Notes: generated from the letters alone by a model not told the origin. A stretch of 64,000 nucleotides of DNA from Priestia megaterium (GCA_008180335.1 VTEF01000002.1:557973-621972); one strand, 5' to 3'; positions 32,425-42,111 are shown, counted from the first letter of the stretch. Numbers and translations: made by a program.

Positions 32425-33204
32425 ATGGAACTCGGATTTATCATCACAATTTTTTTAATTGGTTTTATCGGATCATATATTTCAGGAATGCTAGGAATTG
32501 GCGGTTCGATTATTAAGTATCCGATGCTACTGTACATTCCGCCGCTATTTGGACTTGCTGCTTTTAGTGCTCACGAAGTGTCTGGTATCAGTGCTGTTCA
32601 AGTTTTCTTTTCAGCAATTGGCGGCGTGTGGGTGTATCGAAAGGGCGGTTTTTTAAATAAAACGCTCATTGGCTATATGGGAATGAGCATTTTAATTGGC
32701 AGCTTTATTGGCGGAGTTAGCTCAAAGCTGATGACAGAAGCAGAAATTAATGTAATCTACGGCATTCTGTCGCTGTTTGCAGCTGTTATGATGTTTGTAC
32801 CAAAAAAAGGGATTGATGACGTGCCGTTTAATCAAGTCAAATTTAATAAGTGGCTTGCGGCGATACTTGCTTTAATTGTTGGAGCAGGTGCTGGAATTGT
32901 CGGAGCAGCAGGAGCATTTTTATTAGTTCCGATTATGCTTATTGTGTTGAAAATTCCAACAAGGATGACAATCGCATCTTCGCTTGCGATCACCTTCATC
33001 TCATCAATCGGTGCGACCATTGGAAAAATTACAACTGGTCAAGTCGAGTATGGACCTGCTCTTATCATGGTAGCAGCGAGCTTAATCGCGTCTCCACTTG
33101 GAGCCATGGCTGGCAAAAAGGTTAATACGAAAGTGCTACGAGTCATTTTAGCCGTATTAATAGTAATAACGGCAGTGAAAATTTGGGTCGACATTCTACT
33201 ATAG
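32425..33204 (+). CDS. TauE/SafE family permease, probable sulfite exporter (YrkJ-like)
   Basis: This 259-residue, ~8-span permease has the duplicated motifs '[20 protein letters not shown]' and '[19 protein letters not shown]'. By position it probably exports sulfite or thiosulfate made by the persulfide-oxidising enzymes encoded before it. ATG 32425 follows AAAGGAGAGG; an N-terminal extension from 32395 would run through the hairpin and is rejected. Paralogue of the permease at 8418. Confidence 0.92.
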   Translation: MELGFIITIFLIGFIGSYISGMLGIGGSIIKYPMLLYIPPLFGLAAFSAHEVSGISAVQVFFSAIGGVWVYRKGGFLNKTLIGYMGMSILIGSFIGGVSSKLMTEAEINVIYGILSLFAAVMMFVPKKGIDDVPFNQVKFNKWLAAILALIVGAGAGIVGAAGAFLLVPIMLIVLKIPTRMTIASSLAITFISSIGATIGKITTGQVEYGPALIMVAASLIASPLGAMAGKKVNTKVLRVILAVLIVITAVKIWVDILL

Positions 33205-33218
33205 CAGAATAGGTTGCT

Positions 33219-33252
33219 AAAAAGCGATGGCTACTTAGTCCACCGCTTTTTA
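33219..33252 (+). terminator. Terminator of the sulfur operon
   Basis: AAAAAGCG-ATGG / CCA-CCGCTTTTT stem (one bulge) followed by AATAT; 15 bases after the permease stop. Confidence 0.75.
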
Positions 33253-33309
33253 ATATCTTATAACGTATTTAGATTTTATTTCATTAAATTATTATAACGG
33301 AAAAAATTG

Positions 33310-33519
33310 AAATAAAAGCCAAAGAAGCAGGATTAAATATGAAATTAAATTGTTAAGAGGAGAACCCGCTCTAACGATTGTAGAGTATGCAAATAAAAAT
33401 GATTTTGATGTAGTAGTTGTTGGAAGCAGAGGCTTAAACAGTTTACAAGAGATGATGTTAGGAAATGTCAGTCATAAATTCGCGAAAAGAGCAGCATTCC
33501 TGTTTTAATTGTTAAGTAG
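33310..33519 (+). pseudogene. Universal stress protein (UspA) remnant
   Basis: Only the C-terminal two thirds of a UspA domain is recognisable: YEIKLLRGEPALTIVEYANK, then DFDVVVVGSRGLNSLQEM, MLGNVSHKFAKRA. There is a frameshift near 33340 and another at 33492 just before 'IPVLIVK'. The ATP-binding G-x2-G-x9-G(S/T) region is damaged. It is closely related to the intact UspA encoded at 35153-35560 (same 'VGSRGLNSLQEM' and 'VSHK.AKR'). It is probably a decayed tandem copy. Confidence 0.85.
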
Positions 33520-33520
33520 G

Positions 33521-33565
33521 AGAAAAATCTTTCAGATCCTCTAAAGAAAGCTGAGAGATTTTTCT
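33521..33565. terminator. Bidirectional terminator-like stem
   Basis: AGAAAAATCT-TTCAG ... CTGAG-AGATTTTTCT: arms of about 15 bp with a 15-base loop, between the uspA remnant and the minus-strand MFS gene. Confidence 0.7.
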
Positions 33566-33585
33566 GGACTACGTGCATATGAATA

Positions 33586-34850
33586 TTAAGAAGTTTCAAT
33601 AGACCTGCTATGTAAAAATTGTTTATTTGGTTTTTTGGCAATAAAAGCAGCAATGATTCCTAATAAAGGAAATATTATCATAAAGTATAACACTTGAATA
33701 TAACTATTAAATAAGTCAAAGGCAAAGCCAAATGCAGAACCAATAACTGTTACAGTCATTGCTACACCATTTATGCTGCCAATATATTTTCGTCCAAAAT
33801 AATTGGGCCAAATAATACTTAAAGTAATTCGCTCTAGCCCCCCAACAATTCCCCAAATCACTCCAAACACAATGGCGATGGCAACATTTTTAGTGAAAAG
33901 TAAAAGGATAAGTAAAGTAAGTTCTCCCATAAAGACAACAGCTAAGATAATGTTTGTTTTCACTTTCTCTAAAATAAATCCTGATATAAGGGTGATGGGA
34001 AAACCGATGATAGCCATTAAGCTTAAAATAATAGCAGCATATTGAGCCGAAACTCCATTTTCACTAAATATTGAAAGTAAATGAAAGGTTAGGCCGGTAT
34101 TAACCATTGCTGGAATCCCTGCACATAACAAGATTGCCCAAAAGGCTGTCGTCTTCATAGCTTCTTTTAATGTCCAGTTTTCTTCTGTTAATACAATGTT
34201 TGGTGATTCCGTATCATGTTTGTCTACTTTTAGTCCATCAGGAAGCAAGCCGATATCTTCTGGTTTGTTTCGAACAAACAAAAACGCCAGAGGAACAAAT
34301 ACGATTAAAAGTGCCATACCTAATACTTGCCATGTAAACTGCCAGCTCCATGTTTCAATCATCCAAGCGTTCATGATCGGAAAGAGAGCTGAACTTAAAA
34401 AAACGCCAATTGCCATGAAACTCAAAGTCCGGCCTCTTTTTTTATAAACCATTGTGGAACAAGCGTATTAGGAAGCAGTGTCATACTTCCTTGGCCAAGT
34501 AATCGAATTAAAAAGAAACCTACTAACATCATCCAAGTGTTAGAAACAAAGCTGTTGAAAAAGCAGGCTATTCCGAGTGTAGCTCCAATGATAATCATCA
34601 TTTTCCGTTGGCCAAATCGATCAACAAATCGTCCGATAAACATCATAAGAATACCAGCACAAAGCGTGGAGATGGAATAAAGTGTAGAAATATGCGAACG
34701 AGACCAGTCGAACTCTTCAATATATTGGTCAATAAAGACGGAATTTGAGTACGTTTGGCCAGGACCAGAAAAGAATACTCCTAAAGCCGAAATAAAAACG
34801 ATTATCCAGCCATAATAAACAGGCGACCTATTTTTAAGCGAGTTCATCAT
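33586..34850 (-). pseudogene. MFS transporter (OFA-like) split by one frameshift
   Basis: Two minus-strand frames, 34850-34422 (142 codons) and 34452-33586, together encode one 12-span major facilitator protein of ~420 residues. The first half starts 'YYGWIIVFISALGVFFSGPG' and includes the MFS loop 'GRFVDRFGQRKMM'. It ends 'PQWFIKKEAGL' at a stop. The other frame continues 'KKRGRTLSFMAIGVF' through six more spans to 'NKQFLHSRSIETS'. The shift lies in an A7 run (T7 on the plus strand, about 34437-34443), where six A would restore the frame. Family: oxalate/formate antiporter-like monocarboxylate transporters. The lesion may be real or a homopolymer error. Confidence 0.85.
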
Positions 34851-35059
34851 TTAACCTCCAATGTCATCATCGTTCTTGCAGCAAAATATATGGAATAAGA
34901 AAATATTTATACATTTATGTGTTGAAAGTATAACAATTAAGCATGATTAATGAATAAAGTTTCTATGCAGGATTATACGTACACTTCTTTTAGCAGGTAT
35001 CTTTCTGATTGAATTCAATAATCCTCAAAGCAAGAAGCCAGTAGAAAATATTTAAATAA

Positions 35060-35094
35060 AAAAGTTTCAGCTGATTTAAAGCTGAAACTTTCAC
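35060..35094. terminator. Bidirectional terminator; rest of 34851-35152 holds no intact gene
   Basis: AAAAAGTTTCAGCT-GATTTA-AAGCTGAAACTTT. Just upstream (34990-35056) a short coding-like tail (LLLAGIFLIEFNNPQSKKPV, stop) may be the end of a lost gene. The remaining bases contain the presumed promoter of the minus-strand MFS gene. Confidence 0.65.
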
Positions 35095-35152
35095 ATTATT
35101 GTAAATGAGGTGAGGTCGTAATCACTATCTATCATTCCATGAAAATGAGTGA

Positions 35153-35560
35153 TTATTTTACAATCAACACAGGACTATTCACTCGTTTTGCTACCTTATG
35201 ACTTACACTTCCTAACACCATTTCTTGCAAGGAATTTAATCCTCTGCTGCCAACAATCACAATATCAAATTGATGTTCGTTCGCACGGGTTACAATGGTA
35301 GGACCTGGTTCTCCATGCTCCATTTTGATTTCATAAGAGATATTTGCTTGTCGAAGAGCCTCTTCTACTTCTTTTAGTTTTCTTGCTCTTTCAGCTTTTA
35401 ATTCTTTGTGTAAGACTTCTGTTTTTGCTTTTGAAAAATCTAATACACATATAACTTCTACAGTAGCATCTTTCACAAGTGAAGCCAATTGAATTGCATG
35501 GTTGGCTGCCCGAATGGAATGTTCTGAACCATCAACAGCTAGCAGAATTTTTTTATACAT
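35153..35560 (-). CDS. Universal stress protein, UspA family
   Basis: This 135-residue single Usp domain opens 'YKKILLAVDGSEHSIRAANH' and carries the ATP-binding loop 'VGSRGLNSLQEMVLGSVSHKV' (G-x2-G...G-S), ending 'SPVLIVK', so it should bind ATP. It lies 17 bases downstream of the SulP transporter gene on the same strand. SulP-UspA pairs are common, suggesting that the nucleotide-binding protein regulates the transporter or responds to the same stress. Confidence 0.92.
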   Translation of the reverse strand: MYKKILLAVDGSEHSIRAANHAIQLASLVKDATVEVICVLDFSKAKTEVLHKELKAERARKLKEVEEALRQANISYEIKMEHGEPGPTIVTRANEHQFDIVIVGSRGLNSLQEMVLGSVSHKVAKRVNSPVLIVK

Positions 35561-35577
35561 ATACTATAACCTCCATA

Positions 35578-37053
35578 TTAATGATGAGACAGCTTAGCAT
35601 CTGGGTTGTCATATGTCGCTAATCGTTTCACAAGTTGATCACTTAATTCATTTAGTCCAATTAGTTTCACATCATCTATATCTTGTTCTTTTAATCTTAG
35701 AACCACTTTATCTATTGCAGCAACAGCTGAGTCATCCCAGATGTGAGCTTCAGAAAAATCAATTAAAATATTATTCTTATTATCTTTATTTGGGAAAGAA
35801 TTCACAAAATCCTGCACGGATGCAAAGAAGAGCTGACCTTTTATTTTATAAACTGTCTTATCAGTACTTGCATTTTCAGAAACTGTTACTTGAACTTTAG
35901 AGATTTTAGCAACAAAGAAAATAGCACTTAAAATAATACCAGCAAATACACCCTTTGATAAGTCATGAGTGGCAACTACTGTTGCAACGGTTACAACCAT
36001 TACGGTCGTATCTGTTAAAGGAACTTTTGTTAATGTTCGAAGAGAAGACCAGTCAAATGTACCAATTGATACCATAATCATAACACCAACTAGTGCTGCC
36101 ATTGGAATTTGAATAACCCAATCACCTAATACAATAATTAAAAACATTAAAAATATGCCCGCTACTAAAGATGATAAACGGCCTCTACCACCGGATTTAA
36201 CATTGATAACTGATTGGCCGATCATTGCACACCCAGCCATGCCACCAAAGAAGCCAGCTACAATGTTTGCAATACCTTGACCTCTGCTTTCTTTGTTCTT
36301 ATCGCTTTCTGTATTTGTCATATCATCGACAATGGTTGCAGTTAATAACGACTCCAGTAGTCCTACAATTGCTAGAGCTAATGAAGTTGGAAAAATAATA
36401 GCTAATGTTTCAAAATTCACTGGAATATTAGGAAGGGCGAAAGCTGGCAGTGATTTCGAAATTTCCCCTAAATCTCCAACAGTACGAAGGTCAAAGCTTC
36501 CCCAAATTGCCAAAGCCGTTATCGCAATAATTGCAACCAGTGGAGCAGGAACTGCTTTTGTGACACGAGGCAAAAGATAAATAATAGCCAATGTAATTCC
36601 TACAAAAACGTAAGTCATGTTTGAAATTCCAATAAAATGAGGAACTTGGGCCATAAAAATTAAGATTGCTAAAGCATTTACAAACCCAACCATCACTGAC
36701 CTTGGAATAAATTTCATAAAACGAGCAATTTTTAATACTCCAAACAGAAACTGAATAATTCCTGTTAGAATAGTTGCTGCGAGTAAATATTCAATCCCGT
36801 ATTCTTTTACAAGCGTTGCCATCAACAATGCCATTGCTCCAGTTGCAGCAGATATCATCCCAGGTCTGCCACCAACAAATGCAATGACTACAGCAATACA
36901 AAAAGATGCATATAATCCAACCATCGGATCTACACCAGCAATGATAGAAAACGCAATTGCTTCAGGAATTAATGCGAGAGCAACGACAATCCCAGCGAGT
37001 ATATCTCCTCTCACATTTCCCAACCATTGATTTTTTAAGCTATTTACTTTCAA
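35578..37053 (-). CDS. SulP/SLC26 family anion transporter with C-terminal STAS domain
   Basis: This ~491-residue transporter has 10-14 spans carrying the SulP signature '[20 protein letters not shown]' near residue 25 and 'GYGSA'-like blocks. It ends in a STAS domain (about 395-485: '[20 protein letters not shown]', '[20 protein letters not shown]'). SulP proteins carry sulfate, bicarbonate or dicarboxylates; the sequence does not decide which. TTG 37053 follows AGAGGTG by nine bases and is preferred over GTG 37065. It is co-transcribed with uspA. Confidence 0.92.
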   Translation of the reverse strand: MKVNSLKNQWLGNVRGDILAGIVVALALIPEAIAFSIIAGVDPMVGLYASFCIAVVIAFVGGRPGMISAATGAMALLMATLVKEYGIEYLLAATILTGIIQFLFGVLKIARFMKFIPRSVMVGFVNALAILIFMAQVPHFIGISNMTYVFVGITLAIIYLLPRVTKAVPAPLVAIIAITALAIWGSFDLRTVGDLGEISKSLPAFALPNIPVNFETLAIIFPTSLALAIVGLLESLLTATIVDDMTNTESDKNKESRGQGIANIVAGFFGGMAGCAMIGQSVINVKSGGRGRLSSLVAGIFLMFLIIVLGDWVIQIPMAALVGVMIMVSIGTFDWSSLRTLTKVPLTDTTVMVVTVATVVATHDLSKGVFAGIILSAIFFVAKISKVQVTVSENASTDKTVYKIKGQLFFASVQDFVNSFPNKDNKNNILIDFSEAHIWDDSAVAAIDKVVLRLKEQDIDDVKLIGLNELSDQLVKRLATYDNPDAKLSHH

Positions 37054-37084
37054 TATAAAAAGCACCTCTCTATGTTTGTTTTTT

Positions 37085-37107
37085 GGCTTCTAACTCTCAT
37101 AGAAGCC
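37085..37107. promoter_or_regulatory. Stem-loop in the sulP leader
   Basis: GGCTTCTA-ACTCTCA-TAGAAGCC, an 8 bp perfect stem ~30-55 bases upstream of the sulP start, on the transcript if the promoter is the TTGACA-containing region at about 37113-37120 (minus strand). No T tract on the minus strand, so not a terminator. Confidence 0.35.
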
Positions 37108-37166
37108 GGGTCGTTGTCAACACATAAAACTGTATCAAACTAAATTTAAAAAGTCTACAATTTTTT

Positions 37167-37192
37167 GTTCCAAAAACGATCCTTTTTGGAAC
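37167..37192. promoter_or_regulatory. 26 bp palindrome between sulP and the recombinase gene
   Basis: GTTCCAAAAA-CGATCC-TTTTTGGAAC: 10 bp perfect arms around six bases. It sits midway in the divergent intergenic region; candidate operator or recombinase-type binding site. Confidence 0.5.
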
Positions 37193-37296
37193 TGTACTTG
37201 ATGTACGGCTTTTTTAAACGGAAAAACAAATATTAAAATTACTTAAAGTTTGTTAGAATAACGGTGGAAGAAGATATCCTTATAGGAGATGGTTTG

Positions 37297-37839
37297 GTGA
37301 TTTTTGGCTATGTTCGTCCGTATAGTGAAGATGAAAATATGGACATGCAAGTAAAAGCATTGCAGGAATACAATTGTGATCAAGTTTATATGGAAAAAGG
37401 CAGCTCAATAAAAGGTCGTGCTGAATTAGAAAGCATGTTGAAGATCCTTTGCAAAGGAGATAAAGTTGTCGTATACAAATTTTATTGTATTGCAGATTCA
37501 ACGAGACATTTGATAGAGTTGATGGAACATTTTTCTGCGCGTGGTACCCAGTTTATTTCTTTAGTGGATCATGTCGATACTTCTACTAAAGAAGGGCAAG
37601 TATTTTTCGAGATGATGAAGCGAGTTGGGGAGTTTCAGCGAGATATAATCAGTGAAAGAACAAAAGCAGGACTTCAAGAAGCAAAATCAAAAGGAAAAAC
37701 CGGAGGGCGTCCAAAAAAGCCAGATTATAATGTTCACCGAGCTCTTGAGATGTATTGGAGCAAGAAGTATACTCTCACTCAAATTCGAGAAGCAACTGGT
37801 ATTAGCAAAACAACACTGTATCGTTATTTAGACAATTAG
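37297..37839 (+). CDS. Serine recombinase (resolvase/invertase) family protein with altered active site
   Basis: This ~180-residue protein has the small serine recombinase layout: N-terminal resolvase domain (residues 1-130: 'FGYVRPYSEDENMDMQVKAL', 'VVYKFYCIADSTRHLIELM', 'FFEMMKRVGEFQRDIISERT', 'AGLQEAKSKGKTGGRPKK'), then a Hin-type helix-turn-helix (135-178: 'YTLTQIREATGISKTTLYRY'). The usual 'GY.RVS' has become GYVRPYS, placing Tyr9 at the catalytic serine position with Ser10 next to it. Related Bacillus proteins share this change, so it may be a DNA-binding protein rather than an active recombinase. Start at GTG 37297 after ATAGGAG. No att sites or inverted repeats were found. Confidence 0.85.
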   Translation: MIFGYVRPYSEDENMDMQVKALQEYNCDQVYMEKGSSIKGRAELESMLKILCKGDKVVVYKFYCIADSTRHLIELMEHFSARGTQFISLVDHVDTSTKEGQVFFEMMKRVGEFQRDIISERTKAGLQEAKSKGKTGGRPKKPDYNVHRALEMYWSKKYTLTQIREATGISKTTLYRYLDN

Positions 37840-37856
37840 AATGTTTTAAATAAATG

Positions 37857-37897
37857 AAAACCCATGGAAATCTTTTTAATTTTCCATGGGTTTTCTT
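37857..37897. terminator. Bidirectional terminator
   Basis: AAAACCCATGGAAA-TCTTTTTAAT-TTTCCATGGGTTTT followed by CTT; 14 bp perfect arms. Confidence 0.93.
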
Positions 37898-37963
37898 CAT
37901 TTATAAATTTCTTGACGCTTGCTTTTTATTAAAGTTCAAGGATGACGTTTTAACTTCTGTTTA

Positions 37964-38794
37964 CTATTCCGTTTCTAGGTTTTCACACGTAAATAGGATC
38001 TGTTCTGCATTCAATTGCATTTCTCTTTGTTTCCCAATTTTAACCGAATCCAGCACTTTTGAAGCACGTATGCACATTGTTTCGCTCTTTCCTTTTCCTA
38101 TATAGTTTATGTGTGCTTGGCGAGGAGAGATTGCTACTCCTGTAACTTCAATTACTGCATTTACTTCAGATAGAATATGTTGATTATATTCTAGTGAAAG
38201 AACAACTACCTTAACACGCTCTTCATCAGGTACACATACTAGCTGCGCGTTACAGTTTGTTATCGCGACGTGACTGCTGATTTTAGTTCCTTCTGGCGCA
38301 TACAGCGCAATTCGCTCGTGCAGGACGAATTGGTAAGGTTCACTTACACAAGATCCATTTTCACCTGTAATTGTTATAATTACATTTGCTGTTATCGCAA
38401 GGTGAATAAGCTGAAGGAAGTGATAGGATCCATTTTTCGCTAAAACTTGAATCGTTTTACGTTTCGACGGCCTCAATTCTTTACATACTAAGTTTACTAC
38501 TTTGCAAGCTGCGACAGGATTGATCAGGTCGCATGGATTAAACGGCGGGGCAGGGGTTATTGGAATGAGTTCAAATCGTTCGAAAACAATTTCGCTTGCT
38601 GCTACTGTTACTTGCCTTGTTTGTGAAATGAATCCTTCAGCTATTACACGAATGGTATAAACTCCAGGTGCCAGACCTCCAATCGTAAAGTTACCTAAGG
38701 CATCCGTACGAACTGTGGCGACCACTTGCTCTTGTGCGTTTATGATTTCAATCAATGCACCTTGAATCGGCTGTTGTATTGTAGCATTCACCAC
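37964..38794 (-). CDS. Carboxypeptidase-regulatory-like (CpD) domain protein, probable spore-surface protein; start uncertain
   Basis: The N-terminal ~75 residues form a CpD/prealbumin-like beta domain ('GALIEIINAQEQVVATVRTD', 'GNFTIGGLAPGVYTIRVIAE', 'GFISQTRQVTV'). The rest (~200 residues) is strand-rich with Cys at spaced positions ('NPCDLINPVAACKVVNLVCK', 'TITGENGSCV', 'ITNCNAQLVCVPDEERVKVV') and a SPOCS/DUF3794-like feel. Coding sequence continues upstream of the first possible start GTG 38794 (SQSGTISGQ in frame) to a stop near 38842, with no start or ribosome site. A possible ATG at about 38879 is in another frame, so the 5' end may be frameshifted. Function unknown; spore-coat or exosporium location is an inference. 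Confidence 0.6.
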   Translation of the reverse strand: MVNATIQQPIQGALIEIINAQEQVVATVRTDALGNFTIGGLAPGVYTIRVIAEGFISQTRQVTVAASEIVFERFELIPITPAPPFNPCDLINPVAACKVVNLVCKELRPSKRKTIQVLAKNGSYHFLQLIHLAITANVIITITGENGSCVSEPYQFVLHERIALYAPEGTKISSHVAITNCNAQLVCVPDEERVKVVVLSLEYNQHILSEVNAVIEVTGVAISPRQAHINYIGKGKSETMCIRASKVLDSVKIGKQREMQLNAEQILFTCENLETE

Positions 38795-39040
38795 TTGGCC
38801 GCTGATTGTTCCGGATTGGCTAACGCGATTTAGAAAGAAGTATTAAGTAGACAAAAAGTACGTGAGGATTATTCATCATTTTTTAAGAAAAAGAATGATT
38901 GAATTCACTAGATTACTAGCATGCAAAACAAGAGTTGAATGAAAGAAATTCTTCTTTCATGTATAAATTCCTTCGAATTAAGGCATATAGGAAGTAACTG
39001 AGTAATTGAATTTGCTCGCTTGAGGAAGGGGAAGTAGGAC

Positions 39041-39883
39041 ATGAAACATTCAAAACTGATCGCTATCATCTCAGCAATTATCATCAGTTTAATTGTTGGA
39101 GGAGTAGTATACGAAAAAAAAATCACCGCAACCAAACATGAACAACATTCCTTTAACTTGCTTGTGATGGGTGTGGATGAACGAAAAGAAGATGCAGGGC
39201 GTTCTGATGTACTAATGCTTGTTAACTTGAATACAAAAACGAATAAAGCAAAAGTGATGCCGATACCGCGAGACACGCGCGTTAAAATTGCTGGAATAAA
39301 TAAAACGGAAAAAATCAATCACGCCTACAAGTACGGTGGTATTTCAATGACGCTGAACACAGTTGAAGATTTTTTGCATATTCCCGTTGATTACTATGTG
39401 AAAGTTAATATGGAAGGGTTTAAAGCGGTGGTGAATGAATTAGGCAGCGTTGAGGTGGACAATCCGTTTCCGTTTATGTTTGGTTCGTATCTTTTTCCAA
39501 AAGGGCATAATACGCTAGATGGTGATCGAGCATTAGCATATGTAAGAATGCGGCATGAAGATCCAAAAGGAGATCTTGGCCGAAATGAACGCCAGCGCCA
39601 AGTGATGGAATCGCTTCTAGAAAAAGGAATGGATATGTCGACGATTAACAATATTCCTGAACTGCTGAACATTGCTAAAAATCATATTAAAACGAATGTA
39701 ACCTTGAAGGATGCATTTGCCTTATATAACGTGGTTAAGCAAGGAAAGCCGAAGTTTGAAACTGTCCACGTTGAAGGAGAGCCGCAAGTAGTTGACGGCA
39801 CGTGGTATTACATTGTAGATGAGCAGCAGAAAGAACATATTAGTGCCATGTTTCAACAAAAAAGCCACACAGAAAAACATTAG
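39041..39883 (+). CDS. LytR-CpsA-Psr (LCP) family protein, wall polymer ligase
   Basis: This 280-residue protein has an N-terminal signal anchor (residues 5-25) and an extracellular LCP domain. Motifs: 'NLLVMGVDERKEDAGRSDVL' (near 40-60), 'MPIPRDTRVKIAG' with the catalytic/phosphate-binding Arg, 'KINHAYKYGG', 'VKVNMEGFKAVVNELG' and 'RMRHEDPKGDLGRNERQRQV' (Arg pair). LCP proteins attach teichoic acids or other undecaprenyl-linked glycopolymers to peptidoglycan. It is a full-length, single gene behind AGGAAGGGG. Several LCP paralogues per genome are usual, so a specific name is not given. Confidence 0.92.
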   Translation: MKHSKLIAIISAIIISLIVGGVVYEKKITATKHEQHSFNLLVMGVDERKEDAGRSDVLMLVNLNTKTNKAKVMPIPRDTRVKIAGINKTEKINHAYKYGGISMTLNTVEDFLHIPVDYYVKVNMEGFKAVVNELGSVEVDNPFPFMFGSYLFPKGHNTLDGDRALAYVRMRHEDPKGDLGRNERQRQVMESLLEKGMDMSTINNIPELLNIAKNHIKTNVTLKDAFALYNVVKQGKPKFETVHVEGEPQVVDGTWYYIVDEQQKEHISAMFQQKSHTEKH

Positions 39884-40076
39884 CCACAAAATCAGTACGT
39901 AAAGGTGCTGGCTTTGTGGTTTATTTTGATGCAAGGGACAGTAAGGCACTTGCTTTATCAGAAAGTATCTTGTTGTTATTTTCAGAAAAAATAATCAGTT
40001 AAACAAGGCATGAAATTGTACGATACATAAAAATGAATGTCATATTTTAAAAATACAGCTCGGAGGATGAAAGACA

Positions 40077-42047
40077 TTGTTTGCCTTTAAAACGATTAAA
40101 ACGAAACTTTTGCTATTATTTATCTTACTGGCTGTTGTTCCGGTTTTGTTATTCAGCATGATAACGTATATGAACACAGACAAACTATTTATGAAGTTAG
40201 TAAGCACAGAACAGCAAAGGGCAACGCATTCGCTTCAAACACAACTAGCAGATCAATCAGATGAATTGCTTGAATTAACAAAACTATATGCTGGGAATAA
40301 GGAAGTCGTGAATGCATTTAAAACCAATGATCAAAAAACATTAGAGCAAACCATTGTTCCCCTTTTTAAACGATTAGAACAAGAGCAAGGATTAACTGTC
40401 TTTGAATTAGGGGATTCAAATGGAACGGTGTTGTTTCGCGGACATCAACCACAAAAGCGAGGCGACAGCAAAAAAGATAAAGCCGCAATTCAGCAAGCAT
40501 TGAATGGACAAGAAAATGCTGGATTTGAATTTGGAAGCAGCGGTCTTGCTGTGCGGGCGTTTGTGCCTATAAAGGATGGAAACAAAGTTATTGGCACGCT
40601 TCAAACCGGATTAGGGGAAGTGGTTTTTACCGATATCGCCAATACGTTAAAAGAAGTAGACTTGAATTTGTATGATGCAGCGGGGCAAGCTGTGATTGGC
40701 AAAGAAAAGAATAATCATATAAAGAAATCTGTGCAGGCGGATGTGTTGGAAGGAAAAGAAGTTAGTTTATACAGCAATCAGCATTTGCAAACATTTTTAC
40801 CGATGTACGATCCAACTAAAACAACCGTTATCGGCATCGTGAAAATTAATCAAGATCTTTCGGTTATTGAACAGTCAAAACAGCAATTCGTTACATTTAT
40901 TTTAATATTTGGACTTGGAGTTTTAGTTGTTGTCACCTTGCTCGCTAGTATATTTAGCCGAACCATTTCGAATCCAATTAAACAAGTGACAGCATTTACA
41001 AAAAGCATTTCACAAGGGAAGTTAGGAGTTACATTTACGGGAAAGAGATATAAAGATGAAACAGGGCAATTAACTGTCGCAGTTGAACAAATGAGAGACG
41101 AGTTAGCGGAAATGATTAAGCAAGTATCGCTGACTTCATATACAATTTCAGACAAAAGCGCCCACTTAAAGCAAGTTTCTCATAAAATCAGTGAAGGTAC
41201 ACATCAAGTAGCTGCGACAATGGAACAATTGTCTTCTGCAGTAGAAACGGAAGCAGCGATTGCAGCTGATCTTTCACAAAAGATGATCGATTTTACGAGA
41301 CGAATTAATGGAGTGTCACAAAGCGGACAAGATATTCATTCTACAGTTGGCAACGTTTATGCATTAACTGAACAAGGGAAAAAAATGATGGATACATCTG
41401 TTTTACAAATGAACGATATCCATGAGTATGTCAGTAAATCTGTACAAGAACTTAATGAATTGCATGACCATTCAAAGCATGTTTCAACACTGGTATATGT
41501 CATTCAAGAGATTGCCGATCAAACGAATCTTTTAGCTTTAAACGCAGCGATTGAAGCTGCGCGCGCAGGAGAACACGGCAAAGGCTTTGCTGTGGTTGCG
41601 CATGAAGTCCGAAAGCTGGCGGAACAAGTAGGACGTTCAGTTCAAAATATTACAGAAATTGTTCAACAAATGGACAGCCGCTCAACAAAAGTAGCTGAAC
41701 TGCTGAAAAAGAGCTTTGAACATGTCATTGACGGCTCTGTACAAATAAAACAAACAGGTGAAGCGTTCAACAAGATTCAAGTATCTGTTCATGAAGTAAC
41801 AACAAAGATTGATAGTATGTCACGCACATTAGAAGAAGTACAAAATGAAACAAAGCACGTTAATGATTCGCTTATCCATATTGCCAACATGGCGGAACAA
41901 ACATCGGCGGCCGGGCAGCAAACTTCGGCATCGGTGCAGCAAACAAGTTCGTCTGTTGAAGAAATTGCCGTCCACGCAACAGACCTTGCTTCTCTTACAG
42001 TTCAATTTGAACAAATGCTGAAAAAGTTTGAATTAAAGGAAAGATAA
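40077..42047 (+). CDS. Methyl-accepting chemotaxis protein
   Basis: This 656-residue transmembrane chemoreceptor has a first span (residues 9-30), an extracellular Cache-type sensor (about 35-268, with '[20 protein letters not shown]' and '[19 protein letters not shown]'), a second span (271-294) and HAMP (295-347). A long signalling coiled coil follows, with the hairpin tip '[20 protein letters not shown]' and '[20 protein letters not shown]'. It should signal through CheW/CheA. Ligand unknown. TTG start at 40077 follows CGGAGGATG. Monocistronic with a strong terminator. Confidence 0.95.
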   Translation: MFAFKTIKTKLLLLFILLAVVPVLLFSMITYMNTDKLFMKLVSTEQQRATHSLQTQLADQSDELLELTKLYAGNKEVVNAFKTNDQKTLEQTIVPLFKRLEQEQGLTVFELGDSNGTVLFRGHQPQKRGDSKKDKAAIQQALNGQENAGFEFGSSGLAVRAFVPIKDGNKVIGTLQTGLGEVVFTDIANTLKEVDLNLYDAAGQAVIGKEKNNHIKKSVQADVLEGKEVSLYSNQHLQTFLPMYDPTKTTVIGIVKINQDLSVIEQSKQQFVTFILIFGLGVLVVVTLLASIFSRTISNPIKQVTAFTKSISQGKLGVTFTGKRYKDETGQLTVAVEQMRDELAEMIKQVSLTSYTISDKSAHLKQVSHKISEGTHQVAATMEQLSSAVETEAAIAADLSQKMIDFTRRINGVSQSGQDIHSTVGNVYALTEQGKKMMDTSVLQMNDIHEYVSKSVQELNELHDHSKHVSTLVYVIQEIADQTNLLALNAAIEAARAGEHGKGFAVVAHEVRKLAEQVGRSVQNITEIVQQMDSRSTKVAELLKKSFEHVIDGSVQIKQTGEAFNKIQVSVHEVTTKIDSMSRTLEEVQNETKHVNDSLIHIANMAEQTSAAGQQTSASVQQTSSSVEEIAVHATDLASLTVQFEQMLKKFELKER

Positions 42048-42065
42048 TCATCTTACAGCATTCTG

Positions 42066-42099
42066 AAAAAAGACTTTCGATTTATCGAAAGTCTTTTTA
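42066..42099 (+). terminator. Terminator after the chemoreceptor gene
   Basis: AAAAAAGACTTTCGA-TTTA-TCGAAAGTCTTTTT: 14-15 bp stem; A tract on the other side makes it bidirectional. Confidence 0.93.
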
Positions 42100-42111
42100 A
42101 GTGTATCGCTA

